Source: Trachelipus rathkii (lineage: Eukaryota; Arthropoda; Malacostraca; Isopoda; Trachelipodidae). From it: 22,500 nucleotides of DNA. How positions within the stretch are numbered: position 1 is the first letter of the stretch; every line of letters begins with the position of its first letter. The notes beneath the pieces are model-generated. The model did not search any database. It was not told the DNA's origin and saw only the letters and a program-made list of their open reading frames with translations. The stretch is from contig JABUQX010028419.1 in the NCBI GenBank assembly GCA_015478945.1, forward strand, positions 1 to 22,500, read 5' to 3'. Positions 7,732 through 19,977 of the stretch are shown one piece after another. The position numbers and the translations under genes were made by a program.

Positions 7732-8352
7732 TATATAGATAGGATCGAGCGATAGTACTGTGTACATACCATTGTAAGTCAGTGATGATATTATTATATA
7801 GCGATATATAGTGGGAGTGTAGAGCCACATAGTGAGTAGTATATATAAAGACATAGTGTAATGCGGGTGATGAAGGTACAGGTACTTAGTATATTAAGAT
7901 CATGCTGTAGAACTGCAGTCCGGTATTAGATATAAGTGGTAAATCGACTGGTAAGTAGCATATATAGGATAGTCCGGGGGTGAGATAGTAGTATTCTATA
8001 TATACTACTCGAGATCTTAACCGTAGATCTATAAATATAATTCTATATAAGTACAGGCGTATATGCAGGATTAGAGTGCTCAGTCGTGAAAGCGCGGACA
8101 GATATAGAGAGGACGCACCAGGTGATAGGAATGCAGTCACCAAGTAGATACACCTATCGAGTGCAGCAATTGCGAAGTTAGATAAGGCAGCACGCACGAC
8201 GTATCATAGCGTGATATGAGCGCTAAGAAAGCTGTATAGCTAGTGACTTAGGATACGTGCAGACGCTGCGACAGGTTTAGAAGCGTACACGCGATGTAGA
8301 TCAAGGAAAAAAACGCCATCGGCACTTGGAGAACAGAAAAAGCCGTCACGCA
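7732..8352. repeat. Degenerate spacer between copies 2 and 3
   Basis: The first part is TA/TAG-rich. From about 8040 it becomes less AT-rich with many CG dinucleotides. A 103-codon frame on the minus strand (8197-7886) is hydrophobic and leucine/serine-rich, overlaps degenerate repeat, and matches nothing I know; I do not call it a gene. Confidence 0.5.
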
Positions 8353-8569
8353 ATTTTTGGCCCAACTCGTGGGAATTCGTTATACAAAAAGTTTTTTTTT
8401 ATTATTTCTGAGTCAGAATAATTTCGCATGTAAAAATAACTAGGAAGTGGGTTACACAGAAAATACAAGATATTAACGAATTAATATCTGCTTGTTGATG
8501 TTAAGGCGAAATGTGTTTAGTAAAGAGGCTACGACGCACTCATGATTTAATTCAATTTGTTGAAAGAAT
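8353..8569 (+). repeat. Diverged repeat unit, copy 3 of 4
   Basis: It starts TTTTTGGCCCAACTCG and ends CAATTTGTTGAAAGAAT. GATGTTAAGGCGAAATGTG in the interior matches the AACTTAGTGAAATGTTTG landmark of copy 2. It is about 40 bases longer than copies 1 and 2, and more diverged. Confidence 0.5.
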
Positions 8570-9042
8570 AAGTAGAGTATTAGTCAGTACACTGTAGAGT
8601 TAATAAGTTAGTCAGTAGAGTAAATCTAGAAGGCATCGTAGAGATAGGGGCATATACAAATATACTACTAATTTAAGATAGTAATTGATCGGTGGTGTAT
8701 ATATACAGTAATCTGGATAAGACGTATAAGAGTACTAGATGTAATATATATATAACTCATAGTGATATATGTGCATATAACATAGTGAGATGATAATGAG
8801 ATAGTGGGGCGTAAGTAGTATTAATAGACCTAAGCGTATATATAACGGATGAGGGATGAGTGAGAGCTATAAAATAATATATATATATATCTATATATAT
8901 TATATATATAATATATATATATATATATGGATAGTACTGTGTGAACTAAGACAGGTGAGGGGAACTGGGTAGCAGCATCCGGATACTTGATATATCCAAT
9001 GATCGCCAAGAGAATCCTTTTGAGAGAAAAAAAAACACTAGA
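8570..9042. repeat. TA/TAG-rich spacer between copies 3 and 4
   Basis: Degenerate TA, GTA and TAG words, with a purer (TA)n block at about 8875-8928. No gene is seen. Confidence 0.6.
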
Positions 9043-9250
9043 GTTTGCTCGGCGACATTGGTAGTGATTTTCAAGTTTCTTATTTTTCAGGCAATAATTG
9101 CGAATGTAGGAATTTATATAGGTAGAAAGGCAAGCAATGAGCAGAGAAGAGATTCAGCACAATACGCGATGATTGAAGGTCGTCTTTCACACTCATAGGT
9201 GAAAGATTGTTATATTGAAGGGCTCATCGATGTAATTTTTGTTGAAATGA
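9043..9250 (+). repeat. Diverged repeat unit, copy 4 of 4
   Basis: The start (GTTTGCTCGGC) is weak. TTTTTCAGGCAATAATTGCG followed by AATGTAGG matches the TTTTACAGATATAATTGGAG and TGTAG landmark of copy 1, and the unit ends TTTTTGTTGAAATGAATA. It is the most diverged of the four and is followed directly by (TA)n. Confidence 0.45.
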
Positions 9251-9335
9251 ATATATATATATACTATATATATATATAATATATATATATAGATATATAT
9301 ATAGTATATAATATATAGTATATATATATATAGTT
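9251..9335. repeat. (TA)n block
   Basis: TA dinucleotides with ACTATA, AGATATA and AGTATA interruptions, directly abutting copy 4 of the diverged unit. Confidence 0.9.
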
Positions 9336-11699
9336 ATTAGATTGGCCGCGAGCAGACTGAACGTAAGATAATGCAGATATAAATGACGTGCTGTTTAGGC
9401 TATAGAGGACATCGGACTATGATGCGGAGTGCGCTATCAACCGGAGAATAATATCATTGTTAGTAAGTCTAGACCAAGATACCATGTAGAGACAGGTCGT
9501 CTCCCGTTCAGGGAGCGAAGGGTTGATAAGCATATGAATGGGCGGAGTGAACGAAACAAGCCGATCCAAGAAGAGGCGGAGAATGCGCCAGCAGCGATGT
9601 GATCGGGAGAAAACAGTGAATGATGTTGGGGAGTTACGATGCCGTAAGGGGGTACGCCAGGGTCCTCTCGGCCGTATTGATATGGATGTACTGAGGTAAT
9701 AGAGAGGACTGATCGAAGTACAGTGTAGGAGCTGAGATTAGTGAATGAACTGTCCAGTGATATCTGATGCAGTATGCAGTATATATGTTACGTGAGAAGA
9801 TAGGAAAAGGAATGAAGTGAAAAAAGGAGTGAGAGGTGACACAAACAATTGTGCGAGATATGACCATGAGGTAGTAATTCGGCGTATATTGCAGTTTGCT
9901 GGTGGGTAGATAGTGAAAGTAACAATCGAGAAAAGCCACGTCGCAAGGGCAGGTGCATCTACGTGTCAGGGGCTAGCAGGGAGCTGGGCTATACTTATCA
10001 AAAATGGGTGCTGTTATTGATGCCTGTGTGTTTGCCATGACCAGCTTAGAAGGTCCGTTAGCGAGCTGTAAACATTAGAAGAAAATAAGGGAGACAAAGG
10101 GGCTAGACTAGCTGCCTCGATGTCCTTCCAATACGTCTGTTTATTGCCAAGGCAAGAGTGAGCTTGAATGGCTTACTATGAAGGAATCGACGTGGAGACG
10201 CATCATTTTTGTCTGATGTCGTATTCAAGGTAGCTTCTACTGGATGTATCTTATAGTCATAGTTTTCTAGGAAAAGTAGTGACGGCGGGAGTTAGATAGG
10301 AAGTCCGGAGTCGGATAGTCAGGAGGTATGCGGGCGGGGCCCTTGAAGTGTTATATTTTTTTTTCAGATTTTATGATAGTTCTATTAAGATCAATGAGAA
10401 GGTCTTAGTGAATGGACAAGCATTGAGAGGGAGGTGGTGGAAGCGAAATTCAGGGTTTGTCGACGTAAGAAATATTAAAGCGTTAGCACCGCGCTCACGT
10501 ATTTGTGTTTGTTTTTTATGTTTTATTTCATTATATTATATTATTATTCATGTGACTGTCTGATTGAATTGTTTTGATGTAGCAGCATACGCTGATTTGA
10601 GGTTCGTATCAAAATCAAGCCAGGCGGGGCGCCCACCATTGTGCACAAAAAACGTTGTCAGCATATGCATTAATTCTCGACTTAAAACTTGAATTGAGAA
10701 TATTAAATGTTATTTTTTCATACAATACTCCTAAATCGAACACAGCAAGTACATTGTCATTGTTGTCATTTTCAGCAAAGATACTTTTTTGAGCATAGCC
10801 TTAGACGAGACAGGAAGCGACGAGTCGACGATGTAGACGGAGCTGTGAATAGTCATAATGTATAGACTTGAATGCATCCATGAGATATATTATTCTGATA
10901 GATGAGTAACGAATTTAGCATTGTCGAGATTACAGTTAGAATTAGGGCAGTGAAGTCTGAAATGTGAACTGCATTCGAAAGACTCGAATAACTTAAATAG
11001 TCATAACATGGAGTGATTAATTGACACAAGAGGATGGATGAGCGTGGACGAATGTGGTGGCAACATAAAAATATGCGCAAACATGACAAGATGAACTATG
11101 TGAGAATAACACGCATGTTACGTAGGGTAAGAGGTAGGGTAAGAATGATTATCAGCCCGTTGTTAACACAAACTGATTTAAAAAAATTCTTCGATCGACC
11201 TATGGCAATAGGGAGATTACGTTGAGACAGAGTTCGCTTAAGTGGGCTTGCATCAGTCGATTCTTACTGAGATATACTATTGGTAGAAAACCTGGCTCCA
11301 GCCGGACGCTAGAAGGCAAGTCCAGAGCTCGAGGTAGCTGGCGCGAAGGGGTGGGTCAGCCAGTGCTCCACACACACTCGAACGATCTTCCACAGCGCAA
11401 GGCACAATCATCCAGTCGATAGGAATGCGGTGAAGAGATCTGAGTACCTAGGGTCATAAAGTATGTAATACATAGATATGAATATCTAAGTAGTAAATGG
11501 TAAGCGATACAAGAATATAATCAGTTAGCGCCTGTCAAAGATGTCAAAGCAAGTTGGCTATTAATGGATAGCTGTATGATACAGTAATATACCCGTACGA
11601 AGTCAATCATGTACATCAGGCCTAAATATATAGTTATACATACTATATATATAATATATGATATATATCTGTATAGAACTATATATACTACTATTCATA
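9336..11699. other. 2.4 kb of degenerate sequence, no convincing gene
   Basis: Mixed composition, plus strand C-poor, stops in all frames. Items of note are a possible reverse-transcriptase scrap at about 9600-9700 (see findings), a T-rich patch at 10348-10380, an AT-rich stretch at 10640-10800, and a less AT-rich island at about 11280-11430. Open frames here reach only 60-100 codons (for example 11034-11225 and 11222-11422 on the plus strand), show no recognisable domain, and I leave them uncalled. Confidence 0.5.
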
Positions 11700-12180
11700 G
11701 ATTATAGGGTTTTCAAATGTAAGTTAAGTTAAGGACGTCTATACGAGGATTGACCGCTACGATGATTAAGAGATTACGCAGGATGTTAAAAGTAGCAGGG
11801 TGTAGGAGATTAAGTTGAAGTATGTTATGTTAATGTTAAGCAGGTAGACTTTATAGTTAGTCGATAGATCTTGGTGTTATTCGTGGATTGATGCAGGTGA
11901 AAGGTATTCTGCGTACTAATGGTTCGTTGATGTGTTAGTAGTTGACAGGATGTAAAATTAAGGATATACGAGTATGTCGATATTATCGTTTATAAAGATG
12001 CTATCAGGTAGTATAAGTTAAGTAAAGTTAAGTTAAAGTTATAGTTAAGTGTAGAGTTAGTGTTGTATGTTATGTTATGCGTTAGTTATGTTATGTTATG
12101 GTTAAGTTAAGTTAGAGTTAGTAAAGTTAACCTAACCGTAGATCTACCTATACATAACTAACATTATACCTAGGTCCTAT
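11700..12180. repeat. GTTAA/GTTATG short-word repeats
   Basis: Clusters of GTTAAGTTAAG, GTTATGTTATG and AGTTAGAGTTAG occur at about 11718-11733, 11820-11845 and 12008-12130, ending in GTTAACCTAACCG near 12126-12138. These pentamer/hexamer tracts resemble, in inverse orientation, the CCTAA tracts inside elements A and B. They could be a decayed third copy, but I cannot align the ends. Confidence 0.45.
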
Positions 12181-14339
12181 ACCAATGAAGGATAAAAAGA
12201 AAGAGTGAACAATAAAGAAAAAAAGAACCAAAGTTAAAGCCTAATCTATGAGGATAATATATATAAGTAATAGCGTATAGGTAGTAAGGTAGGCCTAGTA
12301 TAAGTGGCATAATTAATATATATTAAGTAAGAATAGTATATAGCTAACGTATATTATATATAATAGTTAATACTGTAATTATAACTCTAAGATGTATTAT
12401 CTATAAGAGCAATCGCGCTCGACATCAGAACATCTCGCAAAACACTGTGACCTCAAACCACCATGCTAGGCAATAAATTCGTAGCTCGGTAGTATTACCA
12501 AACAGGAGATGAAAATGCTACTAAATATGCCATAGTTAATATATATATATATAGTATAATATATTTATACGTATTAATAAGGTTTATGCAGTGATTTAAA
12601 ACTGATATATTAGTATAGAGTACCTGGATATATATACTAGATGTGCCGGTAAAAGTCAGTGAATAGCTGATAGGGATTATCCAAGTAGAGTACTAATAGG
12701 AGGCTGCGTATAATCAAAGGTTGATCCATATTAATGTTACATCGAGTACTACTAGCGTAAATAAAGAGTTATTAACCTCATGTACATGAGGAGCGCGGCC
12801 GTCACTAGAGCTAGACGATGGATATGGGAGTGAGGTGTCACTCTGGCTAGCATGCGACTCATCGAACGAAGGTATTGCGAAAGGCAGTTAAGTACACGAT
12901 CGACGCGAGAGTCTATATGATCAAGACTGATTCCTGCGCGAGAGATGGTTTGAAACGTCGACTACATGCTGCTATGCCGCGCGATGTCACAATGGAATTC
13001 CAGGAACTAGCATTCATAAACTTGATTATATCTAGAATATAGTAGAGTATCAAGTAGTAGTATATGTGATTGACCAGGCGAGGAGTATAGTAGTTATATA
13101 CTCGTTAGTAGCTGAATGATGCGCTGACCCAGATTGATGGGTGATATTGATGATGATGATAAAGATGAATAGCGAGGCGATACTATCGTGAGATAAAGAT
13201 CGTTTCTAAACGGTAAGTATGAGACATACCGCAGTGATTAGGTAGATCAATATACGGAGAAAGGTGTGCATTAGACGTAGCGTTATATATTGTGAGGAGG
13301 CTATCATGTCTCTAAGGAACAGTTAATGTCCACATAAGGTAACGATAAGGGGAAATCGTACTTGGCGGGGGCTGATAGAGAGTAGGTCCGTTATTATACA
13401 AGGATAGTACTCCGGGAGATACACATAGAGAAGACAGACTACTATCGAGGTAGTCAATGCTTTAGAATCACTATATGTTAATAGTTCAAGGTGTGTAAGA
13501 GATCGGTGATAGGAATGTATATCAAATAAATGAGCGTGTTATAGGACTAGCGACAAGTAGCGCAGAGTAGCATAGCATATATACAGATAAGGTCTTATCA
13601 CGTGATTAAGTATAGCGGATGCGCTGACGCCACAGGAAGCGGTGCGGATAGAATGGCTCATTGTTGGGTGGCCGCCATCACAAATACCAAGTTGGTACCG
13701 AGTGCGGATGCATGTTTTTAAATATCATAGGAGACAGGTGCGAGAGCAGATACGTGGTGCCGTACGGCACGGAGCATTGAAAGACATATGAAGATAGCGG
13801 ATGTACCGGTTCAGAATGCAACAGAGTTACAATAAGACTTTAGTGCGGGTGCGGTGCGTATCTGACGGCTACCTTCTCGGTAGAGAGTTGCTGCGAGGTG
13901 CGGCCAGAAATGCCGTTGTGTGCTGGCAGGCACCAGCAACGAATAGAGAGTATGCTGAAATGGTAGTATAGATGATATTGACGAGTATAGCTGCGACGTT
14001 ATAGTAGGACGTTAAGTAATTACATAATATGTGTATATTACGTTAATGTATATGATGAATCAGAATATAGAAGTGACTGATTATACTATTAGTTATATAT
14101 GAGGTAAAGTGACCCTGTATATAGAGATAGATATTAACGATAATACTTAGGATCTATCTAAGATGATATAGAAACGGTACGTGCGGTAGTAAAGGTATGT
14201 ATGAGTGGGAGTCGAACGATACGTACAATACTGACCGTCTATAGTGATGGCGGCGTGCGACATAACACGTAGAGGGGAAATCCGGTATATCGGCTATGAA
14301 GTATATCGTGCATAAAACGTGAAAAGATAAATGGATAAG
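12181..14339. other. 2.2 kb of degenerate sequence, no gene seen
   Basis: TA/TAG-rich up to about 12780, then more even composition with many CG dinucleotides. All six frames are closed at short intervals. Local structures are a 16-bp palindrome at 12776-12791, a (TA)n patch near 12540-12555, and a small hairpin TGCTGG/CCAGCA at 13921-13938. I see no similarity to known families. Confidence 0.5.
12776..12791. repeat. 16-bp perfect palindrome
   Basis: CCTCATGTACATGAGG reads the same on both strands. It lies alone in degenerate sequence, with no neighbouring gene or second copy. Confidence 0.7.
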
Positions 14340-14850
14340 AGAGTCTATAAGTATATGAATAAGTATTACGAATATATGATATATTATGTAATTGAATGGG
14401 TAATTAGATAGATAATCCGAGGAGTAATAATAATTGAGAAGTAATAATATAGATAGGAATTATTGATATATATATTATTGAGTTGATTAATGTTGCAGTT
14501 AAATCAATTAATGTGTATTATGATATAGTAATAGAGTTTCGTAATTATTATCCTAACTGTAATTCAGTTTTATATGTAGTGACTAATTAGTGTATAGATT
14601 AGATTATTTACTCGTTAGTAAATGTAATGATTGAATACGAATTGTAATACGTGGTATATGTGGATTAAGTATTTTAATTGATCTGATAGATTGATTGTAA
14701 TGTTGTTAATTATATGATATTATTAGTTTTAACTAGTTAAAGTAATAGTAATATATAGATCATATTACCGTATCAATGAATATGAATGACATATAATTAA
14801 TAGAATGAATAGATGCAATTAATATAAGACTATTAACTAAGTTGAAGTCA
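14340..14850. other. Strongly AT-rich block
   Basis: About 500 bases dominated by A and T with words such as AATTGA, TAATAATAATTGAG and GATATATATATTATTG, but not a clean microsatellite. No open frame of interest, no clear inverted ends. It differs sharply from the CG-containing sequence on both sides. Confidence 0.5.
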
Positions 14851-17719
14851 ATTATAGTGAGCACTGATGCTTGGAACGTAGATTATTACCGTGGCAACGT
14901 TAGTGCTGAGTCGATTAAATCAGAAAAGGTTAGTTATGGCTTGAGGATAGAATCCACTGGATCCTTAGTAATGTGGAGAAATGTTGTCACGCGCGAGACT
15001 GAGGTTGTAAGCATTATCAGATGAATTTGCATCGAGATTGAGAAGGAGAGAGTTATAGACACGCACATGCGCTCTTCTCCTGCGCACAGCTGAGGTTTTA
15101 GTGTGATTGATCTCCCGTTGTCTCTGCATAAGTCAACACTATGAGCCCAGTGTACCAGACGCGGATAATAGTGTTAGAAGCCGTGGAAAACATGTATAGA
15201 TCTATGAAGTAGTTGTCCAGTACTCCCAGATACACGGCGAATTACAGGAAGCACTTGAGTGATTATCACGACTAGGAGAATAATCCGGCTGAGTGTCGAG
15301 ATAAGTTGATTAGGCATCCCGAGCGAGAGGAATGTGCAGAGCGTTGCGAGAGTAAGTTTCAGTTGATTATTCCGTAGGGCTGGTATCAAATACGAGGTAA
15401 CGCTTTACCATAGACGCAGATATTACGTCCTAACTAGAGTGACGCACACTGTAATGTCTTAGGGGTACGAGTACAGCGCGCGGATGGAGCTAGTTCGAGA
15501 TATCCACTGAGAAATGGCATGATCACGTCATATTATAGGCTTAGATGTACGTAGACTTCGCCTATCATGGATATGAGGATCACGAGCTCGATCATTATAT
15601 CCGTGCCTTTGGTAGGGCTGCTCGAGGCACAGGACCACGTAACCACGAGTGGTTGCAGTTTACCCTCTCAACAAGGGTCCGGTATAGGGACATCCCTTGC
15701 TGCTGAACAATCTAGGCCTCATGACCGCGCAAGGATCTTAACTGGTATATGGCAACCAGGAACCCTGTTATCTCACATGCCATAACTCCATATGGTGATA
15801 GGCGGCTGGTATTCAGACGTATAGCATTTTCCTTTGCATATTGTAATGTTTTCAGATCTTCATCTTCACGCTCGTTGCGAGAATGTGGAAGACGACTCGT
15901 CGTCAAGGTTCCCACTGTGCCTAGTTTATGCGTCTCCTAGGGTACCGAGTGCAGATGTGGGATTTGTTGAATTGTGACGGCGCGCTTGAATTTGCACTGG
16001 ATCTCATGCTCAAAGTATAGCCGGGAGTGCGAAACGGAGTTGAGTTGGCAATCGATCCCAGTTTTCCACTTACACGGACCAGATGTATCTATACATGAGG
16101 TAGAATATAGCTAGGATAGTGAGAACAGCGGAACCCGTAGCGTATGAGGATAATAAGTGGCTGGCGAGAAAGTATAAGCTGATGCTACTATGATAGTAAG
16201 AAGATGGGGGTTGACATCGAATCTATTCAGCATGGCGATGCACTTGAAATGGCGTAACGCGAATAGGGATTAGATAGGAAAAGTGGTAGATAGTCTAATT
16301 ATAGATACAGTGTATTACGTAAGTATTGAGACTAGTGTCTAAACACGGTATCTGACTTACAGTTAAGCTGACCCGGTAAGACGAAGTGGCATCGGATCTA
16401 TAGTCAATAATAGTATTATGATAAGTGTAAGCGTGAGCGGACGCTCTAGAACGGTGGTATATGCTGAGTATTAGCGTGTGGTATAAGTCGTTAGAGTGAG
16501 TATCAGTTAGGCAGGTATTAAGTCAGGTTCATAGACAATATGTAATTACTAGCTAGATGAGACTAAAGTGGGTCCAGGTCAGGCGACTATGTGATAATAG
16601 GTAGAATGGAAATAGAGGAGTAGGGCAATAGGTGTGGCGATGTATTGAGATACTGTGATTAGCGATAAGTATTACACAGTGCTCAAGTGAGGCAACAGTC
16701 TATAATTTATTACTGACTGAATGATAGTAGTATGGTGTAAAATCTACTAGTCAATATATCGGACGTAAATAATACGTTCGGCATGAGAGTATGTGAATAG
16801 TATATATAGTAATCAGAGAAATATAGTGTCATATTCGATCGCGAACTGACAAGAGTCGAGCGATTAATGAGATCAAAGTTAGACATAGGCACTCGATCAC
16901 GGGGAGAGAGTACGCCAGAGCTATGTCGCGAGTGAATCGGACTGGTACTATCAGGGACTTGTGTACAATAATAATAGATAGGCTGAAGATGTCAGAGGGA
17001 CAATTGCGATCGGAGCGGATGAACTATATATATATATATGATATACAGTATATAGAAAATGGAAGAACAACGAATTGAGTATACAACGTGACGACGGGAT
17101 GTGTATGAAGGTAGTTATCAGGATGATATTATTTAAGGAGTAAGTATATATGGATGACTGACGCAGGAAGGTAATTGCGATAACGAGAATGAGTAGGTCA
17201 GGCTATTGGTCCATATTTAGTTCTACTATTCCGCAGATTGTAGGGAGACGGAGTGTGAAGAGTAGAGGTGTGAGGTACCGCACAAGAGCACGAACAATAG
17301 TACAAGAAAGTTTAATGAGAACAGTGAGACAGGTAAGCCGAAGGAGAAGACACCCTCCCCTTGCGCATCGCCTCGTATTCAAACCTGCTGGAAGTGACGA
17401 AGTCGATCGCAGGAAAAAAAATCACCGATGCCAGCTAAGGGCTGAATTACTAGAGTACCAGATGACCACGGGACGAAGCGGACACCGTGAGACGGGATCA
17501 GCTCGATTGAGCGGAGTGTACAGTTTTCTCGCCGCGATGCGTAGCGTTAGAGCGTAAGTATACATTTTCGCGGCTTGGAGCCTGCAGTGAGAGGAGCAGA
17601 GCCTCGAACAATACTGACAATCGACGCCAGCATCACCAACAGAAGGCACGAGGTCCCAAGATTCAGGACTCGCATAATTATGGCGCAGTGATAGAGTCCA
17701 TCGAGTTCATTGTGCACGG
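14851..17719. other. 2.9 kb of degenerate sequence, no convincing gene
   Basis: Even to G-biased composition on the plus strand (16561-16620 has 21 G and 6 C). The longest frame in the window, 122 codons at 17189-17557 plus, lies here: arginine-rich, no recognised motif, in a stretch where stops are rare because TA is locally rare. Frames at 14842-15024 and 15567-15785 are equally featureless. No repeats or RNA-like folds stand out apart from a short (TA)n at 17025-17040. Confidence 0.45.
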
Positions 17720-19977
17720 CCACGCACTGTTAGATTATGCATCGAAATCACATTCCTTTCTTTTTTAGACCATTCCTTTACTGACACAATCCACTTTTTC
17801 TTTGTCTCCTAGTGGTCGATTCCCAACACACTCACCATTTACAATACTGAAATCAGGCGCTGTATCTACGTCGACGACCGAGGAGCGGTTAGCCGATGCA
17901 CCTCTGGATATATGTCTTGAACGCTTGTATATCGAACGCGCGAGATGATATCTCAAGTGAATGACGTTAATGTACAGCGCGTAGTAGTTGATGAGTTGTG
18001 GTGTGATGACGTCGCAGATTTAATATCGGCGGAGCGTCAGACTGAGTTCTCGGCACCAGCGAACCTAGCACGAGATATCAGCTTATCGACAGCTAATAAT
18101 AGCCTTCATTACGTCAATGGATAGTTTTTATGAAGCGACTTCCATGCCTTGACTCAAGACTAACACAGGATCGAACTCCCACAAGGAAATCGGAGGTCGT
18201 ATATTTATCTGAAATTCTGCATGGATTAGTCAGCAGTGATGTAGGTAAGCCGACTGCTTTATAGTGGCGCATAGCAGAGATCCATAGCCCGTCATGATAT
18301 ATTTGCAAACCACAATCGGATTAGCGAGGTGTATAACTCTCGCGCGTGACTATCGACCGGACATTTAGTAGCATGAGTACGTTGTACAGCACGGAATCAC
18401 TCACTACCAGTCGAAACGCCAAACTCGAACCACCAACTCACAGACTATAATAGGTGCGTATGAGTATGACCGGCCGCCGTTTAGAATCTAAGGATATCAC
18501 AATTGCGAAGCTGGAAATCTAGTGAGTGGATGACAGTAAGATCCATCGAGCGTCGCACGGTGCTCTATGATCGCAGCCACTTCGACCGATAGAGAGCGTA
18601 GAATTATACCTCAAAAGCGGACTTACTACGGGCTACGAGAACGTTGCATTTATCTGCGATGCATAAATCATACTAGTGGTCATAACCCTTCTATCACGCG
18701 TAGATAATAGCTCAGCCAGAGAGCGTAGTGACTATTATCCCTGGCTGAGACCGAGTAGCGTAAAATTGTAAATACCTCGGGATACTCAAGCCTTTAGTAA
18801 GGTGTACAGTGGTGCCGAGCGTGATGGAGCAGAAGGTCAGGAGTGACTGATATAGATTAACGGGAAGACCTGCATACGTACAGTAACCTAATTACCGTCA
18901 TTATTTAACTAAACACACGATTACCTTCGACTCAAAACTTCCCCGTCAGTTTTACACACCCTGCCAGAACCCTTACTGGCCAATTCCTCTCAAACTCTCT
19001 CAGATTCCCCACATCAAACCAAATCATTTAATTGTTACAAATAATATAATAATTTATCATCCAGCAGTTTTATAGACACGACTCCCCGCGTACTCGAACT
19101 CCTTAGTCTTCTACATTGCTGTTCATCATCAATCCATCAAAGTACAAGATTAAATAACCAAGAAGCACGATAACAATTGCCTTGGCCCTTACTGAAGCAC
19201 TTACCATAGTTATATTTTAAACATCTCACTTCTCAATGTCGCCATTTATCATTGACAGGCACGGGCTCGTCCTGTTACCAGTCAGTACGTTTTGAATTTC
19301 CATTGCTAAGAGCCGTACATGAACACAATGCAAACACCAAAGTATCACTGAATCCATGCCTCAGAACTGGTGTCGCCCGTATTAAATCTGCTGTTCATAG
19401 ATTCTTCACGTTGTTGCAGGTCGCATGAACATACCTAATTATGACAGATTTATGTGCGAGGAGCTCTCCCAGTCATGTGTCAAGTCAAGGATTCTATTTG
19501 CGCGGCATATCCATATGGTGTGCTGTAACATTAATTTTTGATCTACAATCTGAAGTGCAGACATGCTCCGGGACGTTTCTTACTCATGAAACAACAGCCT
19601 TCTTAATTACCTTGTTCTTGGTCAAATTTCTAGCTTTCCACCATCACTTCGACGCACTGTGCCTTACAACGAGCAAATTCAAGAAGCATAGAATCATCTC
19701 CATAGCGTCAGAGAACTTTTAATTAAAATATGTAATTCTCATATAGTCCCTGGCACGGGTAAGCCCCTTATCTTCCTTACCCTTCTTATATAAGGGTCAA
19801 TTACTGTTCTCCAATCCTTCCTAACTATCCCTCTACAAACGATTTGTTACACAACTTCCTCATATCCAGTCAAATCACAATCTTGCCTCCAATCCTTGGT
19901 AATTTCAACATGTTAATTCCAGATCAACTCACAACTTAAGATTGTGTCACACTTTCTCTCTTGCCTATTACCCCGTG

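Noticed and set aside
6957..9250. CRISPR-like array from the four spaced repeats
   Set aside because: Units are far too long and diverged, spacers are hundreds of bases of TA-rich repeat, and the sequence is eukaryotic in character.
14842..15024. 60-codon plus-strand open frame with plausible composition
   Set aside because: TTG start, no motif, isolated in degenerate sequence; length expected by chance.
15169..15378. Plus-strand frame with protein-like, cysteine-containing text (NPAECRDKLIRHPEREECAE)
   Set aside because: Two in-frame stops in 70 codons is close to chance, no neighbouring support, and no family recognised.
17189..17557. 122-codon plus-strand open frame, the longest in the window
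   Set aside because: Arginine-rich, no recognisable motif, in a stretch poor in TA and hence in stops; a minus-strand frame of similar quality overlaps it. Not supported as a gene.
19441..19722. 93-codon plus-strand open frame
   Set aside because: It lies antisense to the reverse-transcriptase domain of the minus-strand LINE, whose motifs are readable on the other strand here.
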